From: Allopusillimonas ginsengisoli | GTDB taxonomy: Bacteria; Pseudomonadota; Gammaproteobacteria; Burkholderiales; Burkholderiaceae_B | Direction: 5' to 3' | DNA length: 64,000 bases | NCBI GenBank assembly: GCA_005239165.1 | Contig: RAPG01000014.1 | Location: forward strand, 1 to 64,000 | Shown here: positions 1 through 8,643 of the stretch, piece by piece | Layout of the letters: each line of letters begins with the position of its first letter | Numbering within the stretch: position 1 is the first letter of the stretch | The notes under the pieces: model-generated | Database searches by the model: none | What the model was told of the DNA's origin: nothing | The model's input: the letters and a program-made list of their open reading frames with translations, nothing else | Program-made: the position numbers and the translations under genes

Positions 1-76
<76 letters not shown>

Positions 77-314
77 CGCCCAAGCCTACATCACCACCAA
101 ACCTGAAAGACGCGCGGAAGCATCAACGAAGAGCCTCCTCGGTAGCGAGACACTCTTAACCCGAACAGCTGGCGCAGCACCGCAACCGCCGCTCATATCG
201 CTTCATATTACCCCCCCCCGACTCACAATGATCACCTCCCCGGAACACTTAAGGAAGAGCTTACAGATGAACCTGCAGCTTCATCAATGTATTCATACCG
301 GACGCGGAAAATCA

Positions 315-340
315 AAAAGCCACCCCTAAGGGTGGCTTTT
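315..340 (-). terminator. Rho-independent terminator of the porin gene
   Basis: An almost perfect hairpin (stem AAAAGCCACCC / GGGTGGCTTTT with a 4-base loop) lies about 90 bases past the porin stop codon. The flanking A and T tracts make it usable in both directions. The rest of 77-428 shows no gene. Confidence 0.8.
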
Positions 341-428
341 CTTTAGCTTGTGCAAGCATGTGCCTGCCAGTTTCTGCGCAGCCCGGAGACCGGGCCGCAC
401 GGCTGCATAGTCGAGCTATGCGTACCGA

Positions 429-1526
429 TTAGAACTGGTGACGGACACCAACACCAACCAATGTGGACTTAACATTGTCCAGCATGAAAGCGTTTTTGGC
501 GTACGAACCGATGGCGTACACGTTGGTGCGCTTGGACAGGTTGTAGGTATAGCCAAGGCTGTAAACCTGTTGCTTCTCGAGGTCAACGCCGGTAGGCTCG
601 TGGCGAGGATCAGCCATCTGCCAGGAAGCCATGATCTTGCCGTTACCCAGAGGAGCGGAAACACCAGCAACGTAGGAGTTGAACTTCAGACCATCAACAC
701 CGGCGCTAGCAGGCCATGCGAAGCCGGCACCACCATCAATTGGGAAGTTTTGGCCAGCAAAGAAGCCGTCTTTGGTCTGACCGTAGCCAAGGTGCAGCTT
801 GACGACTTCGAAGTCATACGATGCACCAAGCGCCCAGGCCTGAGTCGTAGTGTCCGTGAAATCGTTTTCGACGCGATCATAGACCAGAGCTACACCGATG
901 GGGCCGTTAGCATAACGAAGACCGGTAGTGATACCTTTGTTGTTGGTATCGTCAACGCCACTAACTTTCCAGTCTTGTGGAGCAGAAGTATTGAACGAGT
1001 AACCTACACCAAACTGGAAGCCCGAGAAGTTAGGAGTCTGGTACATGACCATGTTGTCGTAGCGAACGGTGTTGGCCGAGGTGAACGAAGCACCTGCGTT
1101 AGCCTGACCGAAGCTGGCGCCGAACGGATCGCCGATACCGGGGAAGTACTTGGACGCGATGTTGGTTTGACGACCAAGGTCAAGTTGACCCCAAGCGTCG
1201 CTAGCCAGACCCAGAGTGGCTTGACGACCGAACAAACGACCGCCCTGGCCTTGCTGACCGTCACGCAGGCCGAAACCGCTTTCCAACTGGAATACAGCGC
1301 GCAGGCCGTTGCCCAGATCTTCAGTACCCTTCAAACCCCAGCGGTTGCCGGATTGAACGCCGTCAATCATGCCGGTTTTCGTGATTTTATCACCACTGTT
1401 CGAATCTTTGATGCGCTGATAACCAATACCACCGTCCAGGATACCGTACAGGGTTACCGATGTTTCTGCCTGGGCAACGCCAGCGAAGCCGACAATTAGA
1501 GCAGCAGCGAGCAGAGTCTTTTTCAT
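429..1526 (-). CDS. Gram-negative porin (Porin_4 family)
   Basis: This is an outer-membrane general porin that forms a trimeric beta-barrel for passive diffusion of small hydrophilic solutes. The 365-residue product starts with a typical signal peptide that ends in an AQA site around residue 20 (mature start ETSVTLYG). It carries the YGILD opening strand, alternating aromatic strands throughout, an FGRQA-type element near residue 100, and a C-terminal phenylalanine (GVRHQF), the signal for BAM-mediated insertion. Length and motifs match Bordetella and Burkholderia porins. It is monocistronic, with its own terminator downstream and a long upstream region of about 770 bases without genes. The opposite strand is open over almost the same span, which is an effect of codon bias. 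Pore selectivity cannot be told from the sequence. Confidence 0.95.
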   Translation of the reverse strand: MKKTLLAAALIVGFAGVAQAETSVTLYGILDGGIGYQRIKDSNSGDKITKTGMIDGVQSGNRWGLKGTEDLGNGLRAVFQLESGFGLRDGQQGQGGRLFGRQATLGLASDAWGQLDLGRQTNIASKYFPGIGDPFGASFGQANAGASFTSANTVRYDNMVMYQTPNFSGFQFGVGYSFNTSAPQDWKVSGVDDTNNKGITTGLRYANGPIGVALVYDRVENDFTDTTTQAWALGASYDFEVVKLHLGYGQTKDGFFAGQNFPIDGGAGFAWPASAGVDGLKFNSYVAGVSAPLGNGKIMASWQMADPRHEPTGVDLEKQQVYSLGYTYNLSKRTNVYAIGSYAKNAFMLDNVKSTLVGVGVRHQF

Positions 1527-2299
1527 GTAAGAAATCTCCGTAGATTTGAGTAAACAGAGCAGCGACTACCAAACTGTGCTGCTGCCCTTTCCAACTCCGC
1601 GATGGGAAGTTGCTGCTATTGCATCAAAATTCCGGCCTCATGGCTATTGCCGTGATGGTAAAAGCCCTGTTTTTCCACTTATGCGTTGGCTGAAAACAAC
1701 AAACCACTATTTTTGATCCGAAACCGTAGGTATTAACCCGTATTTTGACGTGGCGGAAACCCCACACTTTCTTCATCGCAACTTCTTTAAATAAATTTTA
1801 GATAACTCACGCAGTTGATTGTTTTTATTGAAAGTTTACTGAGTATAGGTCAAATCGATTTTTCGCCTTCTTTTCAAGGATTTACCTTCGCCGATAGGTT
1901 GAGGCCTGACTGGTCGGGATACGCCCACATCCTTCCGCCATAAGCGGGCGACGAACAACTCGCGTTAATTAACCGACGACTCGTGTGATTTTTCAGAGGT
2001 GTTTTGGAATCTCGAGAATTTCTTAATCTGCGTCCTTTCCCAGTGCTTCCCGCCAGATCGCTAGTTCGCCACCTCGCCACTTCACCACTTCACCACTTTG
2101 CCACTTCACATCTTCACCTCTTCACCACTTCGCCAGAAGGGCGGATGGTCGGATCGCCGTGCCCCTGTATCACCGGATCGCCGCTTCACCCGGACTCCCA
2201 CGCTGAATTCGTGTAATTGCTAGCTTCATGTTGTACGATAACTGATGGCAATAATCCCATCGGCGCCACAACAACGGCCGTCACCAGACAGGAGGACGT
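1527..2299. other. Long intergenic region upstream of the porin
   Basis: About 770 bases without a supportable gene. The part next to the porin (about 1600-1860) is AT-rich and should hold its promoter and leader on the minus strand; I could not fix a single promoter. The distal part holds the CACTTCAC-like repeat listed separately, and a strong Shine-Dalgarno sequence (ACAGGAGGAC) at about 2288-2297 that serves the broken gene at 2300. Confidence 0.5.
2066..2134. repeat. Degenerate short tandem repeat (CACTTCAC-like)
   Basis: About eight imperfect copies of an 8-9 base unit with the core CCACTTCAC follow one another. The unit length varies, there are no spacers, and no frame gives a recognisable protein, so this is a minisatellite and not a CRISPR array. 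Confidence 0.65.
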
Positions 2300-2650
2300 G
2301 TGGAGACACAGAATACCCTTGAAGAACTATTGCTTACGGGCGCTGGCGGCGGCCTGGGGCGCATATTGCGCACGAAATTAAAGCCCTTCTCCCGCGCCTT
2401 GCGCTTATCTGACATTACGCCAGTAGATGCCGGCGCGAACGGAGAGGCGGTCATTTGCGACCTTTCCAGTCTGGGTCTGCAGACGCCGGCCGCAGTGGCA
2501 ACAGTAATCGCCATGGTGATCAACGTAGGTGCCTTTTCCTCCGGAATAAACCAATGGATCAAGACCAGTCTGGAAAACGGCAGCTTGAACACGATTTACA
2601 AGCAGTATCACGGCAATGACCCCTCGCCTGCAGTGATCAAGGGACAGTAA
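2300..2650 (+). pseudogene. Chimeric remnant: uronate dehydrogenase N-terminus fused to the C-terminus of an ABC solute-binding protein
   Basis: The 116-residue frame starts with GTG behind a strong ribosome site (ACAGGAGGAC). Residues 9-57 look like the N-terminus of an NAD-dependent uronate dehydrogenase (Udh, extended SDR): a TGAGGGLGRILR nucleotide-binding loop followed by LRLSDI and an ICDLSS stretch. The dehydrogenase would normally run to about 265 residues. Instead, the second half (about residues 70-116, with INQWIKTSLENGSLNTIYKQYHG) reads like the end of a periplasmic amino-acid-type binding protein. The simplest reading is an in-frame deletion that removed most of both genes. The family calls rest on motif recall. 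A short novel fusion protein could still be made. It lies 43 bases before the FadR-type regulator, inside the sugar-acid cluster, where an intact Udh would fit. Confidence 0.6.
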
Positions 2651-2693
2651 GCCCTTAATACTGATGCGATAATTCTTCTTTCACTTTATTAGT

Positions 2694-3470
2694 TTGGTAC
2701 AACAAGCCATGATTATCCCGCCCAACACGCCCTCCACCCTTCCTCGCCGACGCAGGTCTCGCAGCCTGACTCAAGAGGTTGTCGATGGCGTGCTGGCGCA
2801 GATACAGGCAGGCGAACTCAAAGCGGGAGACCGCCTGCCGACCGAGTCTGAACTCATGAACCTGCAGGGTGTGAGCCGGACCGTGATACGTGAGGCGATT
2901 TCCCGTCTGCAGGCTGCAGGGGTGGTGGAGACCCGGCACGGCATCGGCTCATTTGTACGTGAACCCGACCTTCGTGCCAATTTTCACATTGACCTCAACG
3001 ATCTTGTCACCATACATGATGTGCTCGATGTGCTTCAGTTACGCCAGAGCATGGAGTCTGCAGCGGCAGGAATTGCTGCGCTCAAGCGCACGCAGCATGA
3101 CATCGATGCGTTAAACACCGTTTTAGCAGAGTTCCAGCAACTGCTAGAAAGCAGCAAAGAAACTGTTGACGCCGATTTCCGTTTCCATCTTGCTGTCGCC
3201 CAGGCGACGGGCAACCGGTATTTCGTAGAGTTCATGTCTTATCTGGGGCAAATGGTCATCCCGCGCACTCGCATCAATACCGCATCGCTGGGCAAAGAAA
3301 CTCAGACGCGCTACCTTCGACGTGTCCACGATGAGCATCAGGAAATCGCCAAGGCGATCATCGATCAAAAGCCGCTCCTTGCCAGCAAAGCCATGGAGCG
3401 TCATTTAAGCAAAAGTGCCAAGCGGCTGCGCACTAGTCTTGAAACTCAGGAGGCGGCCACCCAAGACTAA
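2694..3470 (+). CDS. GntR-family regulator, FadR subfamily (FCD domain)
   Basis: A DNA-binding regulator, probably a repressor released by a sugar acid or its keto-deoxy derivative. An N-terminal winged helix-turn-helix (about residues 25-90: TQEVVDGVLAQIQAGELKAG, LPTESELMNLQGVSRTVIREAI, GIGSFV) is followed by an all-helical FCD domain (about 105-235) with DADFRFHLAVA and a late DEHQEIAKAI, where the Asp and His residues usually hold a metal and the ligand. The 258-residue frame opens with TTG; an ATG five codons later (2709) is an equally possible start, and neither has a strong ribosome site. It stands beside the dehydratase and transporter genes, so control of that cluster is the natural inference. 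The paired GTTCTCTATAAA sequence at 5835-5859 is a candidate operator. Confidence 0.88.
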   Translation: MVQQAMIIPPNTPSTLPRRRRSRSLTQEVVDGVLAQIQAGELKAGDRLPTESELMNLQGVSRTVIREAISRLQAAGVVETRHGIGSFVREPDLRANFHIDLNDLVTIHDVLDVLQLRQSMESAAAGIAALKRTQHDIDALNTVLAEFQQLLESSKETVDADFRFHLAVAQATGNRYFVEFMSYLGQMVIPRTRINTASLGKETQTRYLRRVHDEHQEIAKAIIDQKPLLASKAMERHLSKSAKRLRTSLETQEAATQD

Positions 3471-3623
3471 AAGTGCTGGCAAACGCCATCGGTCAAATGC
3501 ATCGTGCAATGGTATTGGCCCGTTGACTCATACCATTGGGCGTGCGGGCTACCAGCATCAGCGCACACCTGTCACGGGGCACGAAGACCCTGCCGCCCCC
3601 CCTAAAGCACAGCTGTTTTATAC

Positions 3624-4385
3624 CTAGCCGCGCCCCACAAAAGGCATTTTGCTTGCCATAACCGTCATAAATTGCACGTTCACATCAAGCGGCAAACTGG
3701 CCATATGAACGACGGCATTGGCCACATGCGCCACGTCCATGGTCGCCTCAGGACGCGTGCTGCCATCAGGCTGAAGCCGGCCTTTAGACGTGTTTTTGGT
3801 CAGTGGGGTTTCAGCGTTGCCAATGTCGATCTGCCCGCACGCAATGTCATAGGCCCGTCCATCGAGTGACACAGACTTGGTCAGCCCGGTAATGGCATGC
3901 TTGGTGGCCGTATAGGCTATAGACAGTGGCCGAGGGCTGTGTGCAGAGATAGACCCATTATTGATAATGCGCCCCCCACGCGGCTGCTGTTCTTTCATCA
4001 AGCGGAAAGCCTCGCGAGCGCAAAGAAATGTACCGGTCAGATTGATATCGACCGTACGCTTCCAGACTTGCACATCCAGTTCGTCCATGGTGACAGCGGG
4101 TGCGCCAACACCTGCATTATTAAACAGCAGATCAAGCCGGCCACATTCATCACGAATGCGCCCGAACAGCGCCTCTACAGACTCAGGATCACTGACGTCA
4201 GCGGGCACGGCCAGCCCTGCCCCACCTTCAGCCACGCCTTGATCCAATGTTTGCTGCAGAGGTTCTGCCCTGCGCCCCGTGAGCACCACGAAAAAGTCCG
4301 CCTTCATCAGCGCTAGCGCCGACGCACGACCTATACCCGACCCCGCTCCTGTCACCAGTGCGATTTTCTTTTGAGTTTGTCCCAC
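3624..4385 (-). CDS. SDR-family oxidoreductase
   Basis: A classical short-chain dehydrogenase of 253 residues. It has a glycine-rich NAD(P) loop (VTGAGSGIG, about residues 11-19), an NNAG motif near residue 85, and the catalytic Ser plus YTATK (Tyr-x-x-x-Lys) near residues 140-160. The start was set at a GTG at 4385, because a clear AAGGAG lies 8 bases upstream of it and the first residues ([12 protein letters not shown]) match family starts; the frame is open nine codons further but without such a site. In this cluster it probably oxidises or reduces a hydroxyl group of a sugar acid, or the aldehyde from the aldolase step. The substrate cannot be read from the sequence. It is convergent with the FadR-type regulator gene. 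Confidence 0.88.
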   Translation of the reverse strand: MGQTQKKIALVTGAGSGIGRASALALMKADFFVVLTGRRAEPLQQTLDQGVAEGGAGLAVPADVSDPESVEALFGRIRDECGRLDLLFNNAGVGAPAVTMDELDVQVWKRTVDINLTGTFLCAREAFRLMKEQQPRGGRIINNGSISAHSPRPLSIAYTATKHAITGLTKSVSLDGRAYDIACGQIDIGNAETPLTKNTSKGRLQPDGSTRPEATMDVAHVANAVVHMASLPLDVNVQFMTVMASKMPFVGRG

Positions 4386-4723
4386 CCTATTTCTCCTTAG
4401 CTTGCACGACACTCTGGCCGCTGATGTTCACTTAGACTACGAAAAACTAAAAACTTACGCCAGACCGATTTTTTAGGCGCGATGACTAAACGCAATCTGG
4501 GCTGAGGCCTCCTGGGTTGTGTCACGCTGACGGGGCGGTCAGCTTGCACCCCCACGCTGCGCCGATTCTGCAGCGCGAGATGACACCGCATCTGTTCGTC
4601 CCATGATCCTCTTTTGCGCCTTGATCAACCGTAGCGAATAGCACTTGCCCCCTCTGCGTTTAAGTAGCCAGCCGCCCTGCCGGAACCATTTTCACCAACG
4701 CAACCCAGGTTGACGACCAGGCA
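4386..4723. other. Intergenic region, nothing recognised
   Basis: About 340 bases between the LDH2-type gene and the SDR gene, both on the minus strand. I see no gene, strong hairpin or repeat; the ribosome site of the SDR gene lies at its left edge. Confidence 0.5.
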
Positions 4724-5800
4724 TTAAGTCACACGCACCTGCGGCAAGCCACTGTCGGGAAAGCCAAGCTTACCGGCGGCTTGCTGAATCTGCTCCCAGG
4801 TTGCCGCGTCAACAGGTATACCTTGCTCAAGCCGGGCCTGCCGACACAGACGCTCAGGCTCGCCGGGTTCATATATTTGCTGGCCGGGTGCAGGGGGCGA
4901 GGCCTTAACCCATTGCAAAAAGGCATCAGCCTGTTGCTGAGCGTCTGGCGCGTCCATGGCTTCGGGCGCGATAATGACCGAAAACAGGCCGTTTATGATA
5001 GCGCTGGTGGTGGGCCTGGTGTCAGCATGGGTGGTGTAGCCGCCCGTCAGCGCACCTGCAAAGACCTCACACATGACAGCCATCCCAAAACCCTTGTGCT
5101 GGCCAAACGGTAACAAGGCCCCAAATGGAGACTGCGTCAGCGTCGACGGGTCAGTGGTCGGCGCACCCGTATGATCGATCAAACATCCCTCGGGCACCGA
5201 TTGCCCCTTGTTGTGCGCAACCCTTACCTTGCCAACGGCAATGCTGCTGGTCGCAAAATCGAGCACCAGCGGCGGCTGGCCGGGGCGCGGCCAGGCTGCG
5301 GAAAATGGATTCGTACCAAAACGTCCGTCGGTACCCGACCAGGGCGCTACCTGCGTATGCCCCGCCACGTTCACAAAATGAACAGACGCCATGCCTTCGG
5401 CAGCACACTGCTCGGCCCAATGCCCCAACCGACCGAGATGATGTGTATTGCGCAAGGCAACCACACATACGCCTGTGTCTTTAGCGCGCTGTATGCCAAG
5501 CTTCATGGCCTGCCATGCCGTGCTCTGGCCAAAGCCACGCAGGCCATCAAGAGTAAGCAGCGCACCGGCGTCTTTTACGACGCTGACCGTCTGATTCAAA
5601 CGCAGGCCGCCCTCGCTCAATGCCGCCACATAGCGGGGAATCATGCCGATGCCATGTGAATCATGGCCTGTCAGATTCGACATAATGAGATGCTCAGCCA
5701 CCAGCGCCGCTTCGTGCTCGCTACTTCCTGCGTGACGCCACAACGAAAACACAAAAGATTGCAAGGTATCAGCGTTAATCACAATATCGGTCATGGGCAT
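4724..5800 (-). CDS. Ldh family oxidoreductase (malate/L-lactate dehydrogenase type 2)
   Basis: An NAD(P)-dependent 2-hydroxyacid dehydrogenase of the LDH2/MDG2 fold, a family that includes 2,3-diketo-L-gulonate reductase and ureidoglycolate dehydrogenase. The 358 residues carry the family landmarks: NLTGHDSHGIGM near residue 45 with the conserved Asp-Ser-His, RNTHHLGRLGHWAEQ near 120 (active-site His), FGTNPFSAAWP near 165 and HKGFGMAVM near 235. It is divergent from the dehydratase gene at 5868 and probably works in the same pathway, linking a 2-keto acid and a 2-hydroxy acid. Two in-frame ATGs, two codons apart, are possible starts. The substrate is unknown. Confidence 0.88.
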   Translation of the reverse strand: MPMTDIVINADTLQSFVFSLWRHAGSSEHEAALVAEHLIMSNLTGHDSHGIGMIPRYVAALSEGGLRLNQTVSVVKDAGALLTLDGLRGFGQSTAWQAMKLGIQRAKDTGVCVVALRNTHHLGRLGHWAEQCAAEGMASVHFVNVAGHTQVAPWSGTDGRFGTNPFSAAWPRPGQPPLVLDFATSSIAVGKVRVAHNKGQSVPEGCLIDHTGAPTTDPSTLTQSPFGALLPFGQHKGFGMAVMCEVFAGALTGGYTTHADTRPTTSAIINGLFSVIIAPEAMDAPDAQQQADAFLQWVKASPPAPGQQIYEPGEPERLCRQARLEQGIPVDAATWEQIQQAAGKLGFPDSGLPQVRVT

Positions 5801-5834
5801 ATCCGGGTTAGGTTAATGGGCATCACTATATTAT

Positions 5835-5859
5835 GTTCTCTATAAACGTTCTCTATAAA
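5835..5859. promoter_or_regulatory. Tandem 12-bp direct repeat in a divergent promoter region (candidate operator)
   Basis: GTTCTCTATAAA occurs twice, at 5835-5846 and 5848-5859, with a period of 13 bases. It lies in the 67-base gap between the divergent LDH2-type and dehydratase genes and ends 8 bases before the dehydratase ATG. This position fits an operator or a duplicated promoter element. Binding by the nearby FadR-type protein is inferred only from proximity. Confidence 0.5.
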
Positions 5860-5867
5860 GCCGCATA

Positions 5868-7607
5868 ATGTCATCAAACCACCGCCCTTACGAATCACTG
5901 CGCAGCGCCCGCTGGTTCGCCCCCGACGATCTCCGGTCATTCGGTCACCGCTCCCGCATCATGCAAATGGGTTATGCACCTGAAGACTGGGAAGGCAGGC
6001 CAATTATCGCCATCCTCAACACCTGGTCGGACATCAACCCCTGCCATGCACACTTCCGGCAGCGTGTTGAAGACGTTAAACGAGGCGTGCTGCAGCAAGG
6101 AGGGTTTCCGATTGAACTGCCCGCCATGTCGCTGTCAGAAAACTTCGTCAAGCCCACCACCATGCTTTATCGAAACATGCTGGCCATGGAAACCGAAGAG
6201 CTGCTGCGCAGCCATCCCGTGGACGGTGCCGTGCTCATGGGCGGCTGTGACAAGACTACACCCGGCCTGCTTATGGGAGCGATTAGCGCTGGCCTGCCTT
6301 GCGTCTACATGCCAGCCGGCCCCATGCTCCGGGGCAACTGGAAAGGTAAAGTGCTCGGGTCTGGATCTGACGCCTGGAAGTACTGGGACGAACGCCGGGC
6401 CGGCAATATCGACAAAACCGAATGGCTGGCGATCGAGGGTGGCATTGCCCGCAGTTATGGCACCTGCATGACCATGGGCACCGCCAGCACCATGACGGCC
6501 ATTGCCGAAGCCATGGGCATGTGTCTGCCTGGCGCGTCCTCCATTCCGGCGGCTGATTCCGGCCATATCAGGATGGCAGCCCATTGCGGCAGACGCATTA
6601 TTGACATGGTCTGGGAAGACCTCACCCCTGCCAGGGTGTTATCGGCGTCCAGTTTTCACAATGCCATTGCCGTGGCCATGGCCATGGGCTGCTCGACGAA
6701 TGCCGTCATTCATCTAATCGCCCTGGCACGCCGCGCTGGCCACGCCGTGACGCTGGCTGACTTCGATGCCGCCAGCCGAAAGGTGCCAGTCATTGCCAAT
6801 GTGCGGCCCAGCGGCGACAAATACCTGATGGAAGACTTCTACTACGCTGGCGGCATTGCCGGGCTGATGGCACGTATCGCCGGCTTTCTCGATCTGAATG
6901 CCAAAACTGTCAATGGTCAGACGCTAGGACAAAACATAGAGGGTGCCGAAGTCTATAACGACGATGTCATCCGCCCTCTGGACAACCCCATTTACGCCGA
7001 AGGTGCGCTGGCGCTGCTCAAAGGCAATCTAGCTCCTTCCGGCTGTGTAATCAAACCCAGTGCCTGCGCTCCCCAGTACCTGCAGCATACCGGCCCCGCA
7101 CTCGTCTTTGATGACTACCCCAGCATGAAAGCCGCCATCGACGATGAAAACCTTGATGTCACCGCTGATCACATACTTATACTCAGAAATGCCGGCCCAC
7201 AAGGCGGCCCGGGCATGCCTGAATGGGGCATGCTGCCCATCCCCACCAAACTGGTCAAAGAGGGGGTGCGCGACATGCTGCGCATCTCCGACGCGCGCAT
7301 GAGTGGCACCAGCTACGGCGCCTGCATCCTGCATGTGGCGCCCGAAGCCTATGTGGGTGGCACCCTTGCGCTGGTACAAAACGGCGATCTCATTACCGTG
7401 GACGTACCTGCCCGCAGCATACATCTTGAGGTGAGCGACACCGAGCTTGAACAACGACGCGCTGCATGGACGCCGCCTCCCGCGCATTACGCACGCGGCT
7501 ACGGGTGGATGTTTTCAAAGCATATTCTGCAGGCTGACGAAGGCTGTGACTTTGACTTTCTCGAAACACAATTTGGCCCACCCTGTGCCGAACCCAGTAT
7601 CTATTGA
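5868..7607 (+). CDS. IlvD/Edd family sugar-acid dehydratase (L-arabonate dehydratase-like)
   Basis: An iron-sulfur dehydratase that removes water from an aldonate to give a 2-keto-3-deoxy acid. The 579-residue length equals that of known pentonate dehydratases, which is shorter than typical Edd. The three cluster cysteines are visible: Cys59 (INPCHAH), Cys127 (MGGCDKT, with Lys129 as magnesium ligand) and Cys200 (YGTCMTMG). Further family blocks are GPMLRGNWKG near 151, PGASSIPAADS near 224 and RMSGTSYGACILHVAPEA near 481. It is the central enzyme of this cluster: an aldonate, imported or made by a dehydrogenase, would be dehydrated and then split by the HpcH/HpaI aldolase. A branched-chain IlvD role is unlikely, given the context and the W-rich N-terminus. 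The RraA-like gene follows after 37 bases. Confidence 0.9.
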   Translation: MSSNHRPYESLRSARWFAPDDLRSFGHRSRIMQMGYAPEDWEGRPIIAILNTWSDINPCHAHFRQRVEDVKRGVLQQGGFPIELPAMSLSENFVKPTTMLYRNMLAMETEELLRSHPVDGAVLMGGCDKTTPGLLMGAISAGLPCVYMPAGPMLRGNWKGKVLGSGSDAWKYWDERRAGNIDKTEWLAIEGGIARSYGTCMTMGTASTMTAIAEAMGMCLPGASSIPAADSGHIRMAAHCGRRIIDMVWEDLTPARVLSASSFHNAIAVAMAMGCSTNAVIHLIALARRAGHAVTLADFDAASRKVPVIANVRPSGDKYLMEDFYYAGGIAGLMARIAGFLDLNAKTVNGQTLGQNIEGAEVYNDDVIRPLDNPIYAEGALALLKGNLAPSGCVIKPSACAPQYLQHTGPALVFDDYPSMKAAIDDENLDVTADHILILRNAGPQGGPGMPEWGMLPIPTKLVKEGVRDMLRISDARMSGTSYGACILHVAPEAYVGGTLALVQNGDLITVDVPARSIHLEVSDTELEQRRAAWTPPPAHYARGYGWMFSKHILQADEGCDFDFLETQFGPPCAEPSIY

Positions 7608-7644
7608 CAGGCGACAAGCCTGACCTCATTCTCAAAGGAGCACC

Positions 7645-8364
7645 ATGACACTGACCGACGACGTACGCCAGAAATTGTCCGGCGTGAGCACAGCCACGCT
7701 ATGCACGGCATTGTTTAAGCGCGGGCTGCGCAACCAGTTTATTCAGGACGTACGCCCACTGAACACGAACTTGCCCAATATGGTTGGGCCGGCCTACACC
7801 CTGCGTTATATTCCGGCACGCGAAGACCTGAACCCTCTTTCCGTGTTCCAGGACAGAAACCACCCGCAACGGGTTGCCGTGGATCAATGCCCTGAAGGCG
7901 CTGTCATGATGATCGATAGCCGCAAAGATGCAAGGGCAGCCTCGGCCGGGTCGATATTACTCACCCGGTTATCGCAGCGTGGCGCTGCAGGTGTTGTAAC
8001 AGACGGCGGCTTTCGCGACTCACCCGAGATTGCGCGCATGAACATGCCTGCCTATCACCAGCGGCCTTCGGCACCCACCAATCTGACCCTGCACCAGGCT
8101 CTTGACATCAATGTACCCATCGGGTGCGGTGATGTTGCCGTGTTCCCTGGTGACATTATCGTGGGGGATGCGGAAGGTGTCATCGTGATCCCTGCTCATA
8201 TTGCAGCCGAGGTCGCAGACGAAGCCACTGAGATGACCATGTACGAAGACTTTGTAACCGAAGAGGTGAGCAAAGGCAGATCCATCATCGGCCTGTATCC
8301 ACTCACTGACGCACAAGCCAAAACGGATTTTGATACATGGAAAAAAACGCGGAACAAGCCCTGA
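7645..8364 (+). CDS. RraA-like family protein (HMG/CHA aldolase-type fold)
   Basis: A 239-residue member of the RraA / 4-hydroxy-4-methyl-2-oxoglutarate aldolase fold. The catalytic-type signature is GAAGVVTDGGFRDSPEIARM at about residues 113-132, where the Arg and Asp bind the keto acid and metal in the aldolases. A strong ribosome site (AAAGGAG) precedes the ATG. Members beside IlvD-type dehydratases are usually involved in sugar-acid catabolism, not in RNase E inhibition, so a role as oxaloacetate/keto-acid decarboxylase, aldolase or dehydratase partner is the better guess. It probably forms an operon with the upstream dehydratase. Confidence 0.85.
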   Translation: MTLTDDVRQKLSGVSTATLCTALFKRGLRNQFIQDVRPLNTNLPNMVGPAYTLRYIPAREDLNPLSVFQDRNHPQRVAVDQCPEGAVMMIDSRKDARAASAGSILLTRLSQRGAAGVVTDGGFRDSPEIARMNMPAYHQRPSAPTNLTLHQALDINVPIGCGDVAVFPGDIIVGDAEGVIVIPAHIAAEVADEATEMTMYEDFVTEEVSKGRSIIGLYPLTDAQAKTDFDTWKKTRNKP

Positions 8365-8643
8365 CCTTAGGGGTATACACCGTTGACGCGAGATGCGACC
8401 CCGCCACATACTGGCCCCTTACAAATACCCGCCCACGCCCAACGCATGCCACGCGATGGGTATGTGTGCACACCAGCAGATACATGCAATGCGGGTCGGT
8501 AAAGCCCGGACACTGAACAAACGCTGACTGGCCGCCAGGTCGTCAGCGTCTCTTACATAAAGTGGACCGTTGCCAGAACACAGCAACTTCACCGCTGAAC
8601 ACGTTTAAATTGCAATCATTGCAACAATCAAGGAGACAAATCT

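Noticed and set aside
438-1499. A 353-residue open frame antisense to the porin
   Set aside because: It mirrors the porin over its whole length, has no family features or ribosome site, and is explained by the codon bias of the porin gene.
2066-2134. A CRISPR-like array
   Set aside because: The repeats are only 8-9 bases, imperfect and without spacers, and no cas gene is near.
5868-7607. ilvD for branched-chain amino acid synthesis
   Set aside because: It lies in a sugar-acid cluster far from ilvINC, and its motifs and length fit pentonate/hexonate dehydratases better.
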